The notes: a model not told the origin generated them from the letters alone. DNA of 64,000 nt from Lawsonibacter asaccharolyticus (GCA_003112755.1 BFBT01000002.1:248001-312000); one strand, 5' to 3'; positions 24,900-33,087 are shown, counted from the first letter of the stretch. A program made the numbers and translations.

Positions 24900-26150
24900 T
24901 TAGCCAATGTAGGCTGAATAGTCGTAGTTGTTAGAAGACCACTTTTCGGCCAATTTGAGTCCGCTATCAGACCAAAGACAAATGATCCAGTAATTCCCTG
25001 AACTTGCGGCCGTCATGTAGCTGTAGGTATCACTCATCAAAGAATGTTTATGCCCAGAAGAGTTCATCCATCCATTAAAAGCTGCGTGTACTGTTGAATA
25101 TCCCTTAGCACAAACCTCGCCAGAAAAACTACCCTTCGGCCGGTCATGGCTGAAGTTACTGACTATCTCATTGCATCTAATCAGAGTGTATTCTTCCATA
25201 CTGTCCGTGGTACCCCAAGTCAGAGGCTCATGCCCCTCGGATACACGGGCCTCATTGACCAGCTCAAGAAACCCATACTGCAACTTGGCATTTCCGATAT
25301 CCACATTGGTAGCGCCAGTGAAGTACCCATTGGGAGAAACAGCATCAGAATTGCCATAGGTAGGGTATGCATCATCCTTACCGATACTGGACAGGACACC
25401 AGCCGCTGCGGTGGCGCCACTGGGCAGCTTCTGTCCCAACTCGCCGGTAGAAGTACCAGGGGTGGTAGGATCGGTGGGAGTAGTTTCGCCATTCCCAGAG
25501 AACACATCATACATCCGGCACAGGACAACTGCTGCCTGTCCGCGGGTCATCAGTCCATTCCCATTAAAGGTACCGTTGCTGTCCACACCTGTAATAATAC
25601 TGGCACTCACAACAGCCATCAGGGCATCCTGATAGTTACTGGGAACACTGGACCAATCACCGATACTGGCCTGCACAGCTGCAGCATTGTAGCTGGGGAC
25701 CTTGCCGCCGTCCTTCAGGAAATTGTAGAGGATCTGCGCCATATTATACCGGTTGATTGGCTGGAGGGCGACCTCCTCAAACCCATTATCAAGAGGGGTT
25801 CCGTTATCCAGGCCCATGCCCGCCATTACCGCAAGACAGGGGACATACCACGCAACCTCTGCCGGATCGCCGCCATACCAATCAATCAGCTCAGGATAAA
25901 CTGACCGCCCAAGCATAAGTGCGAGCTCACCGTAGGTTACCTGCCTGTCTACGCCGTACAGACCATTGCCTACACCGGATACCCAGCCATTTTCGGCAGC
26001 TCGCTCCACATAGGAATAAGACCAGTGGCTGCTGGGCACATCGGAAAAAGTGGACTTACCATTGCTGGCAAAGATGCCGGCAACGATACTGATGAGCATC
26101 GCTGCGATGAGCAGCATAGAAATGCGCTTCTTGTTGTTCAGTGTTTTCAT
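24900..26150 (-). CDS. SLH-CAP surface protein 3, 416 aa
   Basis: Inverted paralogue of copies 1 and 2: the same signal peptide (ISMLLIAAMLISIVAGIFAS), three SLH units, a Thr/Pro linker and a CAP domain with EIVSNFSHDRPKGSF. It is more diverged (SLH units 1 and 2 differ by indels), so it predates the tandem duplication. The shared 5' leader, promoter and ribosome site (AAAAAGGAGGCAACC) were copied with the gene. Confidence 0.88.
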   Translation of the reverse strand: MKTLNNKKRISMLLIAAMLISIVAGIFASNGKSTFSDVPSSHWSYSYVERAAENGWVSGVGNGLYGVDRQVTYGELALMLGRSVYPELIDWYGGDPAEVAWYVPCLAVMAGMGLDNGTPLDNGFEEVALQPINRYNMAQILYNFLKDGGKVPSYNAAAVQASIGDWSSVPSNYQDALMAVVSASIITGVDSNGTFNGNGLMTRGQAAVVLCRMYDVFSGNGETTPTDPTTPGTSTGELGQKLPSGATAAAGVLSSIGKDDAYPTYGNSDAVSPNGYFTGATNVDIGNAKLQYGFLELVNEARVSEGHEPLTWGTTDSMEEYTLIRCNEIVSNFSHDRPKGSFSGEVCAKGYSTVHAAFNGWMNSSGHKHSLMSDTYSYMTAASSGNYWIICLWSDSGLKLAEKWSSNNYDYSAYIG

Positions 26151-26229
26151 GTTGGGGTTGCCTCCTTTTTCGAATTTGCGTTGCGGCTCTTCTGTATTAG
26201 AGAACGCCCGCTGGTTGTCCTTTCATTTA

Positions 26230-26260
26230 TATTATATGCACCTGCAGAAAATAATATTTT
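26230..26260 (-). promoter_or_regulatory. Element-type promoter of SLH-CAP gene 3
   Basis: AAAATAT, 15 bases, CATATAATA on the minus strand. Confidence 0.75.
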
Positions 26261-26276
26261 GGCCGCATGATAAGGC

Positions 26277-26375
26277 TGGCCTGCATGTCATATATAGGTT
26301 TCCGAAGGAAACCTATGCAGCGAAGATGTCAGGCAAAAAGAATATCCACCGGCTGTTTTCTCCTTTAGAAAAGAT
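26277..26375 (-). repeat. Dispersed element, copy 11 (long form)
   Basis: Minus strand: TCTTTTCTAAAGGAGAAAAC ... GGTTTCC(TTC)GGAAACC ... TATATGACATGCAGGCC. The hairpin arm differs from other copies but still pairs. Confidence 0.8.
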
Positions 26376-26418
26376 TGACAGGCGTCTCCGTTTGTAGCAA
26401 TGATATCCATGCTCAGGA

Positions 26419-26522
26419 GTCTTTTCTAACGAAGAAATCAGGAAAGGGTGTCTGTCGTTGCCCTTGACCCCGTTGCGTGTCGGCTCCCGCCGGGAGCCGA
26501 TGTATGGTCCGTGAGCCAGCCC
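26419..26522 (+). repeat. Dispersed element, copy 12 (long form)
   Basis: GTCTTTTCTAACGAAGAAAT ... GGCTCCC(GCC)GGGAGCC ... ATGGTCCGTGAGCCAGC. Confidence 0.9.
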
Positions 26523-26538
26523 GCCTCATATCCCTATA

Positions 26539-26592
26539 AAAAGGAAAGCAGTCCAGCCGTTCAGAGACGCACCTCTGGGCAGCTGGACTTTG
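26539..26592 (-). terminator. Terminator of the Rpn-type gene
   Basis: Minus strand: AGTCCAGC ... GCTGGACT then GCTTTCCTTTTT. Confidence 0.65.
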
Positions 26593-26599
26593 GAATATC

Positions 26600-27448
26600 T
26601 TAGATTTTGGTCAGCCGCTCAATCTCGCTTTGTGGGATACCCATGATTTGAGAGACCTCCAGGATAGAAAACTTCTGCAGGAGTCGTCTCAGCATGTCAG
26701 TCTGCGCCTCCATACGGCCTTCCACACGGCCTTCCACACGGCCCGCCTCCCGGTTTTCCCGAGCGTTGGCCGCCAACTCCATCTCCCAGGCTTTCTCCTG
26801 ACTGAATAACCTTGTCATGATGTCAACAACCTCCTTTTTCCGACTGTCCAGGAATGGTACCAAGATACCTTGTTCCAGGCAGAGTTGGATGGTACTCATA
26901 AGAGCCTCGTCTGTGCGTCCATACAGGGATACCTGCTCGTTTGCCACCTGGCAGAAATCCACATACTGAGAGAGAATATCTCCAGGCTGGCCATCCCTCA
27001 GTACCCGCACTGTCAGGTCAGCAGATCCCGAACCCTCGTACATATCGCTTAGACGCAGGATATCGGGGGCTTCTTTTTCCCCGGTGTATATGACATAGAG
27101 TTCTGGCCGGGGGATGGATACCTTCTTTTCCCGGTACAGGGAAAGCTGGTGCTCTTCGATATACTCGTTGTAGGTTTTTGCCAGATACATCAGCATACGC
27201 AGAGGGATGTTCGGGGAGAAAGTGCTTTGAGCCTCCACCAGCAAAATGAGTTTGTCCCGAACCTGAAAGCCCAGGTCATTGTACTGGCCGATGGCCAGGA
27301 TATTCTCCAGTGTCACCAGCCTGAAGTCCTCATCCCGGATATCGGTATCCTCCGGGTGCAGAGACAGGTATAGCTGTTTTGTATATTCGATATCGCTGAA
27401 CAAAAAAGTAAATACGCTATCCTTGATGTCGCGCTTTGGCTCCGGCAT
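26600..27448 (-). CDS. Rpn-family PD-(D/E)XK nuclease/transposase-like protein
   Basis: About 282 residues of the Rpn (recombination-promoting nuclease) type: a short N-terminal FTFLFSD region, then YNDLGFQVRDKLILLVEAQS carrying the D...ExQ catalytic pattern of this PD-(D/E)XK branch, MYLAKTYNEYI, and a C-terminal coiled region. A short DNA repeat encodes EGRVEGRMEA. Two ATGs (27457, 27448) follow AAAGGGGG; the second has normal spacing. The promoter is sigma-A-like, unlike backbone genes. Members promote recombination or act as toxins; which applies is unknown. Confidence 0.8.
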   Translation of the reverse strand: MPEPKRDIKDSVFTFLFSDIEYTKQLYLSLHPEDTDIRDEDFRLVTLENILAIGQYNDLGFQVRDKLILLVEAQSTFSPNIPLRMLMYLAKTYNEYIEEHQLSLYREKKVSIPRPELYVIYTGEKEAPDILRLSDMYEGSGSADLTVRVLRDGQPGDILSQYVDFCQVANEQVSLYGRTDEALMSTIQLCLEQGILVPFLDSRKKEVVDIMTRLFSQEKAWEMELAANARENREAGRVEGRVEGRMEAQTDMLRRLLQKFSILEVSQIMGIPQSEIERLTKI

Positions 27449-27474
27449 TTTGATCATCCCCCTTTGTTGGTTAT

Positions 27475-27504
27475 ATTATACCACAGGCGTTCGCAGGAGT
27501 GCAA
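27475..27504 (-). promoter_or_regulatory. Sigma-A-like promoter
   Basis: TTGCAC, 18 bases, TATAAT on the minus strand before the Rpn-type gene. Confidence 0.6.
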
Positions 27505-27539
27505 TAGGAGTACTTGTTGTATCCTGTGCCCATTGGTTG

Positions 27540-27608
27540 AGGGGCCATATGCGAAGCGGCAGACCAGAAGAAAAAAGCCCTCTTGGCAGTTCATTTGTAG
27601 AAAAGATA
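27540..27608 (-). repeat. Dispersed element, copy 13 (degenerate)
   Basis: Minus strand: TCTTTTCTACAAATGAACTG ... GCATATGGCCCCTCA; short form with many changes. Confidence 0.45.
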
Positions 27609-27654
27609 GCTTGCTTGTACCCCTCCTCTCCCCTCTTCTATCCATGTTCCTCTG

Positions 27655-27683
27655 AATAAATTCCGGCAGTTTCGCATACAACA
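27655..27683 (+). promoter_or_regulatory. Possible element-type promoter
   Basis: ATAAAT-rich stretch, about 14 bases, CATACAACA, 50 bp before the 27733 gene. Confidence 0.35.
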
Positions 27684-27732
27684 GTATTATACAACAATTT
27701 AGGAGCAAGCACAGGAAGGGGATGACACATGT

Positions 27733-28440
27733 ATGGCAAATATAATAAAACTGGGTAGTCTTTTCCTAGATGGCCGTCCAGTAGAAACAGGGATGCAATA
27801 TGTTCCAAGTCAGACTATTGAGGTTGGAGAAATGACTCCCAGCAAGGAGATCGGATGGGTAGCTGTTAATGGGTTGCTCATTGCGGACCAGTGCCTGCTG
27901 ACCAATGTCAGCTGGGATGACTTGGATGTCCAAGGCTTGGTATTTGGCAAAGAGGTCACAGTACAAGGTCTTAGATTTAAGATCCGCCTACTCAAAGTCG
28001 GCAGTAAGGAGGATGTTCCCAACGAGTGGGATGCTGCCTTAGACGCTGTTGGCGAGGATGATACTCTCTGGCACTGGGATCATAAATTTTTCTGGGGCCA
28101 GGAACCTGTGAGTGGGTCTGTGTCGCACCGCGCGATTCGTGGGTACACCTCGGCCCGCCACTGGGGTTGGAGTGACTCGTCCTCTCGGCACGCGCTCCTC
28201 GGTTTCCGCCCCGCCTTGGAGCCTCTGCCCACTGACCCCTCTGCCATCAGGCATAGCCAGGAAGCCTTGGTTATTGGCAGGGCCGGCGCAGTTGCTGGAA
28301 GCCTCATAGATGCGACTGCCTACGACCTTGTTATTCAGCCAAACGCTGATGGACTGATTGGAGAAGTCAGCTTCGCAGCAAAGATGCAGGATGGTACATT
28401 GGCTGTTGATCGGAGCGGGATAATCAGCATCGCCACCTAG
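27733..28440 (+). CDS. C-type-lectin/FGE-fold protein with variable-region-like tail, 235 aa
   Basis: Paralogue of the 34528 gene. The N-terminal half is conserved (MANIIKLGSL, LTNVSWDDL, NEWDAALD, WGQE). Then comes a segment of about 25 codons (28141-28215) ending GFRPAL, where the two paralogues share the frame GGGTAC..GCCCGC..TGG..TGG and GGTTTCCGCCCCG but differ at other codons. This is the layout of the variable region in the C-type-lectin fold used by diversity-generating retroelements. No reverse transcriptase is in the window. A 50-residue tail follows. Ligand binding at the cell surface or virion-like structure is possible; no signal peptide is seen. Confidence 0.65.
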   Translation: MANIIKLGSLFLDGRPVETGMQYVPSQTIEVGEMTPSKEIGWVAVNGLLIADQCLLTNVSWDDLDVQGLVFGKEVTVQGLRFKIRLLKVGSKEDVPNEWDAALDAVGEDDTLWHWDHKFFWGQEPVSGSVSHRAIRGYTSARHWGWSDSSSRHALLGFRPALEPLPTDPSAIRHSQEALVIGRAGAVAGSLIDATAYDLVIQPNADGLIGEVSFAAKMQDGTLAVDRSGIISIAT

Positions 28441-28448
28441 ACCGTCGC

Positions 28449-28500
28449 CCACATAGGTTCCCTGCTGGGAACCTACCACATAGGCTCCCTACAGGGAGCT
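28449..28500 (+). repeat. Two hairpin fragments of the dispersed element
   Basis: ATAGGTTCCCTGCTGGGAAC and ATAGGCTCCCTACAGGGAGC in tandem: two different hairpin types without the flanking parts. Confidence 0.6.
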
Positions 28501-28528
28501 CCCGAACTTTAGTTCGATGAGAGAATCA
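28501..28528 (+). ncRNA. Remnant IS605-type right end
   Basis: CGAACTTTAGTTCG hairpin then GAGAGAATCA, the same terminal layout as at 1590-1617. Only the last 28 bp are recognisable. Confidence 0.45.
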
Positions 28529-28629
28529 GTGCATGGTGTATCGAAATCGCGGTGCAGAACCGATTTGCTCCGCGTGTATGGCCGCTGACGATGGACAAGG
28601 CTGTGCCTATTCCTTACATTGAAAGTACA

Positions 28630-28664
28630 GAGCCCCGCAGCACAAGCTGCGGGGCTTCTTTGTT
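28630..28664 (+). terminator. Rho-independent terminator
   Basis: AGCCCCGCAG CACAAG CTGCGGGGCT then TCTTTGTTT. Confidence 0.85.
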
Positions 28665-28695
28665 TGTGCCAACTGCCAACCACCATACAAAGTCC

Positions 28696-28718
28696 TGTAT
28701 AGTTCGGCGAGAGAATCA
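28696..28718 (+). ncRNA. Second remnant IS605-type right end
   Basis: TAGTTCGGCGAGAGAATCA matches 28509-28528. It stops one base before the stop codon of the 28720 gene, repeating the ftsH junction pattern. Confidence 0.4.
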
Positions 28719-28719
28719 G

Positions 28720-28908
28720 CTACTCACAGAGCGTCAGAAAGTCCTCTGCAACCATAGCCTGTACAATCTCGTGGAAATGTTTATCTCCCCATTCGCTGGA
28801 GACAACCGGCCGTCCGAGCTTTTCCTGGACATATGTCTCTATCAAATCCATGTCACACATCCGAAAGCCGGTATATGCAGAAACAACTATGCGTTCTTTT
28901 GTTGTCAT
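28720..28908 (-). CDS. DUF7736-like small protein, 62 aa
   Basis: MTTKERIVVSAYTGFRMCD, followed by a KLGRPV motif and an acidic end, resembles a short domain family seen in phages and plasmids of Clostridia (DUF7736, from memory). The function is not known. The 3' end abuts an IS605-type right-end remnant. The ribosome site is weak (GAG). It would be co-transcribed with the membrane protein upstream. Confidence 0.65.
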   Translation of the reverse strand: MTTKERIVVSAYTGFRMCDMDLIETYVQEKLGRPVVSSEWGDKHFHEIVQAMVAEDFLTLCE

Positions 28909-28946
28909 AAACGGCTCTCACACCCCGCTCACATACAAATTTCCAA

Positions 28947-29579
28947 TCATTTTTGGGAGTCTAAAGCCACTGGATGCTCGCTTTGATATTCCAGCACCTG
29001 ATTCGCGTAGTCGGCCAGTACCAGCTTCAGATAGTCCTCGTCTGTTTCCCAGGAGTCATTATTCAAAATGACTTCCATGGCGCACTCTTCTGCCACCTCC
29101 CGTTCCTCTGCAGTACAGGATTCTAAAGCCTGGCCTGCCAGCCGATCTGTCAGTTCCTGTTCATAGGTTTTTCGGCAACCAATCAAAACATCGTTTACGA
29201 AGTGCAGATCGAGTTGGACGCCCTCATGCACAAAACTGAGCTGCCGGTCCGTGATCCCAGCGCTGGTCACAGTGATCCCGTCCGCATATCCGGTTTCTGC
29301 ATTGTATTTTGCTACATAGAGTTCTGAACTATCGGGATCGGAACTGCTCTGATCTTCTTCCGATCTCGCATCAATCCTGGCCTGCTCAATCAGGTCGATA
29401 TATACGCCACCGTAAGCCAAATCTGAATCCACTGCCACAACTGGTTCGGTCGAAGCTGGAGGCAGGGACGCCGAGGCCAGCCAATACACAAATGCCCCGC
29501 CGATCAGTATGCCGGCCAGTATGCCGACCACAAAAAGCGTGGCCAGCAAGGCTACTTTTTTTGCTGTTTCTTTTGTCAT
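28947..29579 (-). CDS. Single-pass membrane protein, 210 aa
   Basis: ATG at 29579 follows AAGGAGACCC; upstream in-frame codons lack support. Residues 8-34 (VALLATLFVVGILAGILIGG) form one membrane helix. The rest is an acidic extracytoplasmic domain with Ser/Asp-rich linker and several Cys (ESCTAEEREVAEECA). No family recognised. Confidence 0.75.
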   Translation of the reverse strand: MTKETAKKVALLATLFVVGILAGILIGGAFVYWLASASLPPASTEPVVAVDSDLAYGGVYIDLIEQARIDARSEEDQSSSDPDSSELYVAKYNAETGYADGITVTSAGITDRQLSFVHEGVQLDLHFVNDVLIGCRKTYEQELTDRLAGQALESCTAEEREVAEECAMEVILNNDSWETDEDYLKLVLADYANQVLEYQSEHPVALDSQK

Positions 29580-29787
29580 AAGGGTCTCCTTATCCATTTG
29601 AAAATCTAATGGGAAAATTATAGCATCATTGTGCAAAATCTGTCTAATAAGTTTCCTGCATGAAATCTTTAATTTGCAACATAGGTTCTCCCTGTTTCTT
29701 TGCGAGGCTATGGCGTGTATCCGGCAGAGGCAGATGTGAAAAAATCCAAAAAATTGCGAAGAACACTTTGGACAGAATAAAATCTTG

Positions 29788-29812
29788 ATTTTCTTCCAGC
29801 CTTTCTATATAA
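29788..29812 (+). promoter_or_regulatory. Sigma-A-like promoter
   Basis: TTGATT followed 13-17 bases on by TATATAAT, ending about 20 bp before the 29830 start, so the transcript would have a very short leader. Confidence 0.45.
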
Positions 29813-29829
29813 TCGCATCGGTGATTGTC

Positions 29830-30114
29830 ATGTACAGGATGAGCTTGAAACACTGTCAGAGGTGCAAAAAAGTCTTTATTGCCGAACCTTATCAGAGAAT
29901 TTGTGGAGAGTGCAAAGAGCAAAGACGAATAGAGGAATATCTCAGGACACATAAGCAGCTGGCTCCATTTGTGGACTATACAAAACCTCTGCCCAAAATA
30001 CAATGTGTCGTCTGCGAAGCAGAAACACCTCTTAGGCAGTCCCGTCGTAGACTATACTGCTGGGAATGTGGGGCACTCATCTATGACCCCGCCATCGACA
30101 AGGTTCCAGGTTAG
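29830..30114 (+). CDS. Zinc-ribbon hypothetical protein, 94 aa
   Basis: CQRCKKVF...RICGEC forms one CxxC pair and CVVCEAETPLRQSRRRLYC WEC a second (positions about 9-26 and 58-80), so two zinc ribbons or one long one. The start is uncertain: ATG 29830 or 29839, since no clear ribosome site is present and the promoter lies directly before it. The frame upstream to 29785 would begin inside the promoter. Confidence 0.6.
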   Translation: MYRMSLKHCQRCKKVFIAEPYQRICGECKEQRRIEEYLRTHKQLAPFVDYTKPLPKIQCVVCEAETPLRQSRRRLYCWECGALIYDPAIDKVPG

Positions 30115-30165
30115 ATGCTGCCTGGGCGCTGGGTTAAAAATTGACAGGAGGTACGCTAGTTTCTG

Positions 30166-30579
30166 ATGAACGGATTTTTTCCAGAGCAGCCATGCTACTG
30201 TATTGAAATATTGGAATGGATCAATGTAGAAGATATCACCGATGAATGGCGCTATATCTGGAAGCACGACCCACCGGAGCCGGTCTACGCAGTTATGATG
30301 GGCGGCTTTGTTGAGTCCCTAAATCTCGCCTTTGTGTACGAGTCAATCTATACCAAATCCGAGTATGAACAGATCAGGCAAAACGGCTTTGACTACCAAA
30401 CGCTGTCGTGGATGACCCATATTCTCACGGACTGCCCGGACGATTCCGACTACGAAATGGACAAGAGACTGGAAACTGAAGCTGCGTCCAGGCAACCGCC
30501 TAAATTCCCGTTTTTTCAACGATTGTGGAGACGAATCTCCCCGCGATTAAAACATACAGGATACAGCGGAAAAAGATAG
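30166..30579 (+). CDS. Hypothetical protein, 137 aa
   Basis: Acidic, aromatic-rich protein (WRYIWKHDPPEPVYAVMMGG) with a basic C-terminus. AGGAGG lies 14 bases before ATG, a long spacing. It lies 50 bp after the zinc-ribbon gene on the same strand. No domain recognised. The dispersed element copy 14 starts 19 bp after its stop. Confidence 0.65.
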   Translation: MNGFFPEQPCYCIEILEWINVEDITDEWRYIWKHDPPEPVYAVMMGGFVESLNLAFVYESIYTKSEYEQIRQNGFDYQTLSWMTHILTDCPDDSDYEMDKRLETEAASRQPPKFPFFQRLWRRISPRLKHTGYSGKR

Positions 30580-30597
30580 CCGCTGAACTTGGAAGTT

Positions 30598-30683
30598 GCT
30601 TTTCTAACGAAGAAAAGGTGTGAGAGATTTCGTTCTTTCTCGTTGTGCTTTGGATACATCACATGTGGTCCGTGAGGAAATTC
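30598..30683 (+). repeat. Dispersed element, copy 14 (short form)
   Basis: CTTTTCTAACGAAGAAAAGG ... ATGTGGTCCGTGAGGAAATTC. Confidence 0.85.
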
Positions 30684-30769
30684 GCTAGAACGGCGAAGAT
30701 AACACAAGCTGCCTCCAACTAAATGCCTTATGGCGATTTCTAAGTGGGTGAATGGACAGCCGTATCGAA

Positions 30770-30838
30770 CACTATGTGCGAGGCGGCTTGCCAGCATATG
30801 GGTTTTAGGGAACCTGCAGGGCAGCAAAAGAAAGAAAA
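30770..30838 (-). repeat. Dispersed element, copy 15 (5' truncated, in kptA)
   Basis: Minus strand: ATTTTCTTTCTTTTGCTGCC ... GGTTCCCTAAAACC ... CATATGC. The missing 5' end is replaced by kptA coding sequence. Confidence 0.55.
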
Positions 30839-31114
30839 TCTTCTTCAGCACCACTGCGGTAGTGGTCCCGTGATATAGGAGCTGCGGGGGCGGCAGAGGC
30901 TCCAGCTCTGGCTGCACCCAGGGAATCGTGTGTCCCTGGTAGGCCTTGATGCGCTGTCCATCCTCGCTGAAAAGAAACCGCCCCTTGCACGCTGGATTAG
31001 CTGCGTTACGGACACCCAGCCATGGGGGGGCATGTCCAAGCCGGCTACTTGGGGAGCATGGCGGAGCAGATAGCTGAGGAAGATGGGGAGCCGACTGGCA
31101 CTTGCATAATCCAT
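30839..31114 (-). pseudogene. kptA: Broken RNA 2'-phosphotransferase (Tpt1/KptA)
   Basis: KptA/Tpt1 removes a 2'-phosphate from spliced or damaged RNA using NAD. The N-terminus is clear: LPIFLSYLLRHAPQ, then HGWVSVTQLIQRA. After about codon 43 the family pattern continues only in a different frame: GRFLFSEDGQRIKAYQGH and LLYHGTTTAVVLKKI. About 30 residues are missing at the junction (near 30985), and the last third of the enzyme is replaced by a truncated dispersed element. It follows the GNAT gene by 14 bp on the same strand. Confidence 0.8.
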
Positions 31115-31128
31115 AGGCCCGCCCTCCC

Positions 31129-31533
31129 CTATTCAATGTACTTTCGGTAGTCGCCCATGATGAAATCATGGATTTGTATCGAGGCACTGGGGTTGGGCTG
31201 AAAATGGTTTTTCTGACACCAGTTGGACATTTCTTTTGTCTCTACGCTTTGTATCACGATTTCCGGTATATTATGCTCTTTGCAGAAATTTTCAAGGAAA
31301 CCTAGCACCTTTGTCATTGTCCCCTGGCGGCGATGCGCAAAGAGAACGCGGGAAACGGTTAGCCTGAAATTCATCAGCAGCAAAAGCCGAAGTTCCATAT
31401 CACTTCCGTCGGAGGAGAGCCAAATACCACTCATCTCTCGGCGGCAGCGGACTCTCACCCCCTCGCATCCCTCCAAAAGCTGCGTTAACCTGGAAATGTC
31501 CCCATCAGAAAACCGTAGTTGCTTTTTCTCCAT
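31129..31533 (-). CDS. GNAT-like N-acetyltransferase, 134 aa
   Basis: Starts at ATG 31533 after AAGGAGGG. VLFAHRRQGTMTKVLGFLEN carries the R-x-x-G-x acetyl-CoA loop of motif A, and QSVETKEMSNWCQKNHFQPN resembles motif B with the closing 'neighbouring' strand. Small, stand-alone domain. Substrate unknown. First gene of a two-gene unit with the broken kptA. Confidence 0.7.
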   Translation of the reverse strand: MEKKQLRFSDGDISRLTQLLEGCEGVRVRCRREMSGIWLSSDGSDMELRLLLLMNFRLTVSRVLFAHRRQGTMTKVLGFLENFCKEHNIPEIVIQSVETKEMSNWCQKNHFQPNPSASIQIHDFIMGDYRKYIE

Positions 31534-31555
31534 GAACCAGCCCTCCTTAGTTCCC

Positions 31556-31584
31556 ATTATACCAGCATCCGTGCTCGGGGGCAA
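31556..31584 (-). promoter_or_regulatory. Sigma-A-like promoter
   Basis: TTGCCC, 17 bases, TATAAT on the minus strand, before the GNAT gene. Confidence 0.65.
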
Positions 31585-31626
31585 CCCGGCTCATGATATA
31601 GTTAACGAAGCATTCCTCTTTTATGA

Positions 31627-31632
31627 TATAAT
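31627..31632 (+). promoter_or_regulatory. Possible -10 box of the 31668 gene
   Basis: TATAAT 36 bp before the start; no convincing -35. Confidence 0.35.
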
Positions 31633-31667
31633 TAAGATTAAAGCTGGATATGGGAGGAGATTGGAAA

Positions 31668-32237
31668 ATGAAAAGAGAGCACACAGCATGCGAGTTTAAG
31701 ATGGATCCCAGCCTGCCAGTCCTACTGGTGGCGGAGCGTGCGGATTCGTACGGATTCTATCTTTGCAAAGCCCAGCACCTTAGTGAACAGGACAAGCAAC
31801 GATTTTCTGATGACTGGAAAGAGCGAATTTTGCATCCAGTGTCTGAAGAAGTAGAACTCAAACATATGCATTGTGAGGATTTTTACAGCGTTGTTCAAAC
31901 CAGTCAATATGAGGGAGCTTTTCTCGGCTGCAGCAACCAGGTATATTCAATCAGCCAGGAACAGTGGGACCAGCTGCTGGCTACTGACGCCCGGCGAAGC
32001 ATGGAGCGCGCCGAAAAGGAGAAGCAGGAAGAGGTTGAATCTCTTCGTATTCAAAAGCAACAGGCGGAACACCAGATGCAGGATGGCAGATTACCCGACC
32101 GAGACGGAGCTAGAAGATTGCGGAAGCAATACAACGACACCTACAACGAAGGCGGAGAAGGGTTTGTCCCCCATTTCTTCTTCCAGGAAGAGTACCTGTC
32201 CATTTGTAGCCGGCTGACTGAGCTGGAGCAGAACTGA
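31668..32237 (+). CDS. Hypothetical protein with coiled coil, 189 aa
   Basis: ATG at 31668 follows GGGAGGAG. The first 90 residues are mixed alpha/beta; residues about 105-150 are a charged helix (EKEKQEEVESLRIQKQQAEH); the end is aromatic-rich. Not recognised. A ribosome site for the next gene follows 10 bases after the stop, so they form an operon. Confidence 0.7.
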   Translation: MKREHTACEFKMDPSLPVLLVAERADSYGFYLCKAQHLSEQDKQRFSDDWKERILHPVSEEVELKHMHCEDFYSVVQTSQYEGAFLGCSNQVYSISQEQWDQLLATDARRSMERAEKEKQEEVESLRIQKQQAEHQMQDGRLPDRDGARRLRKQYNDTYNEGGEGFVPHFFFQEEYLSICSRLTELEQN

Positions 32238-32262
32238 AATATGCCTAAAAGGTGGATTTATA

Positions 32263-32625
32263 ATGCTTAACTATACTATCTGCAAGGTAGATATTCCCTT
32301 CTACAGCTGCCAATTCTCAATAGATGGCCCCTCTCTGAACGGGCATAATGTTACGATCCATGCTGAATGTTCCAAGAATGTCCGTGCTGAAGGGCGTGAC
32401 GATTATTACTTTTTGGAACTCTATATGAATGCCGATGGATATGAAGATAGAGATTTCTTGATCGGACTTTTCTTTGGATCTAAGTCCATGTCCAAGAAGG
32501 ATATTGATAAAAGGATAACAGAGTATATAGCCGGGCAATTGGACGAAGGCTTTCCTGATTTATTACATCAATACTTTCAAAAAGAGCATTTGATGGAAAA
32601 GTGGCTCGATGATACCTTCTCTTGA
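32263..32625 (+). CDS. Hypothetical protein, 120 aa
   Basis: AAAGGTGG precedes ATG. The N-terminal half is beta-rich (YTICKVDIPFYSCQFSIDG), the C-terminal half helical (KKDIDKRITEYIAGQL). No known motif. It is the second gene of the 31.7-32.9 kb operon. Confidence 0.7.
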   Translation: MLNYTICKVDIPFYSCQFSIDGPSLNGHNVTIHAECSKNVRAEGRDDYYFLELYMNADGYEDRDFLIGLFFGSKSMSKKDIDKRITEYIAGQLDEGFPDLLHQYFQKEHLMEKWLDDTFS

Positions 32626-32664
32626 AAAACATACACTGGCTTGGTTAGGGAGGAAAAGGCTGAA

Positions 32665-32936
32665 ATGCTGGTGCGGGATGAGGATGCTCGCCAACTTCAG
32701 ACTGCAGCAGAGAAGACAGGCATTGCCAAGAAGCTCAAAAAAAAGCCGGCCTCAGCTGGTATGCGCTGAAGCCCGCTTGGAGAGACTTTTTTGAAGACCC
32801 CGTATATCAGTCAGAATATAAGGTCATCTTTTTCCTAAACCCGGAGGGGCAAAACAAATATAATTCCGGGTGGTTCACGGTGGAAGAACTGCTCCAATGG
32901 ATCAAGGGAAAGGGCCCCGTAATTCGAAACTGCTAA
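32665..32936 (+). pseudogene. Frameshifted gene at an A8 run, about 90 codons
   Basis: From ATG 32665 (GGGAGG upstream) the frame reads MLVRDEDARQLQTAAEKTG, then stops soon after a run of eight A (32737-32744). In the neighbouring frame the reading continues KAGLSWYALKPAWRDFFED and on to TAA at 32934. Removing one A joins both halves. The cause may be decay, programmed slippage on the A-run, or a homopolymer sequencing error. No family recognised. Confidence 0.6.
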
Positions 32937-32946
32937 TCAAAAGAGA

Positions 32947-32982
32947 AAGAGCCGTAGATGTCAAATCTGCGGCTCTTTTTTT
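32947..32982 (+). terminator. Rho-independent terminator
   Basis: AGAGCCGTAGAT GTCAA ATCTGCGGCTCT then TTTTTTT. Confidence 0.9.
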
Positions 32983-33087
32983 CGGAGAAAAGCGTCCTAT
33001 CTCGTACAAAGCAAATCGTTTCCGGCCTATTGCACGGTGACAGTTTGCATATCATGCAGCAAATTCCAAACACGGGAGGTTTGCCGC

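Noticed and set aside
28552..28986. 144-codon plus-strand frame
   Set aside because: It crosses a terminator and lies antisense to the 28720 gene, with no start signal.
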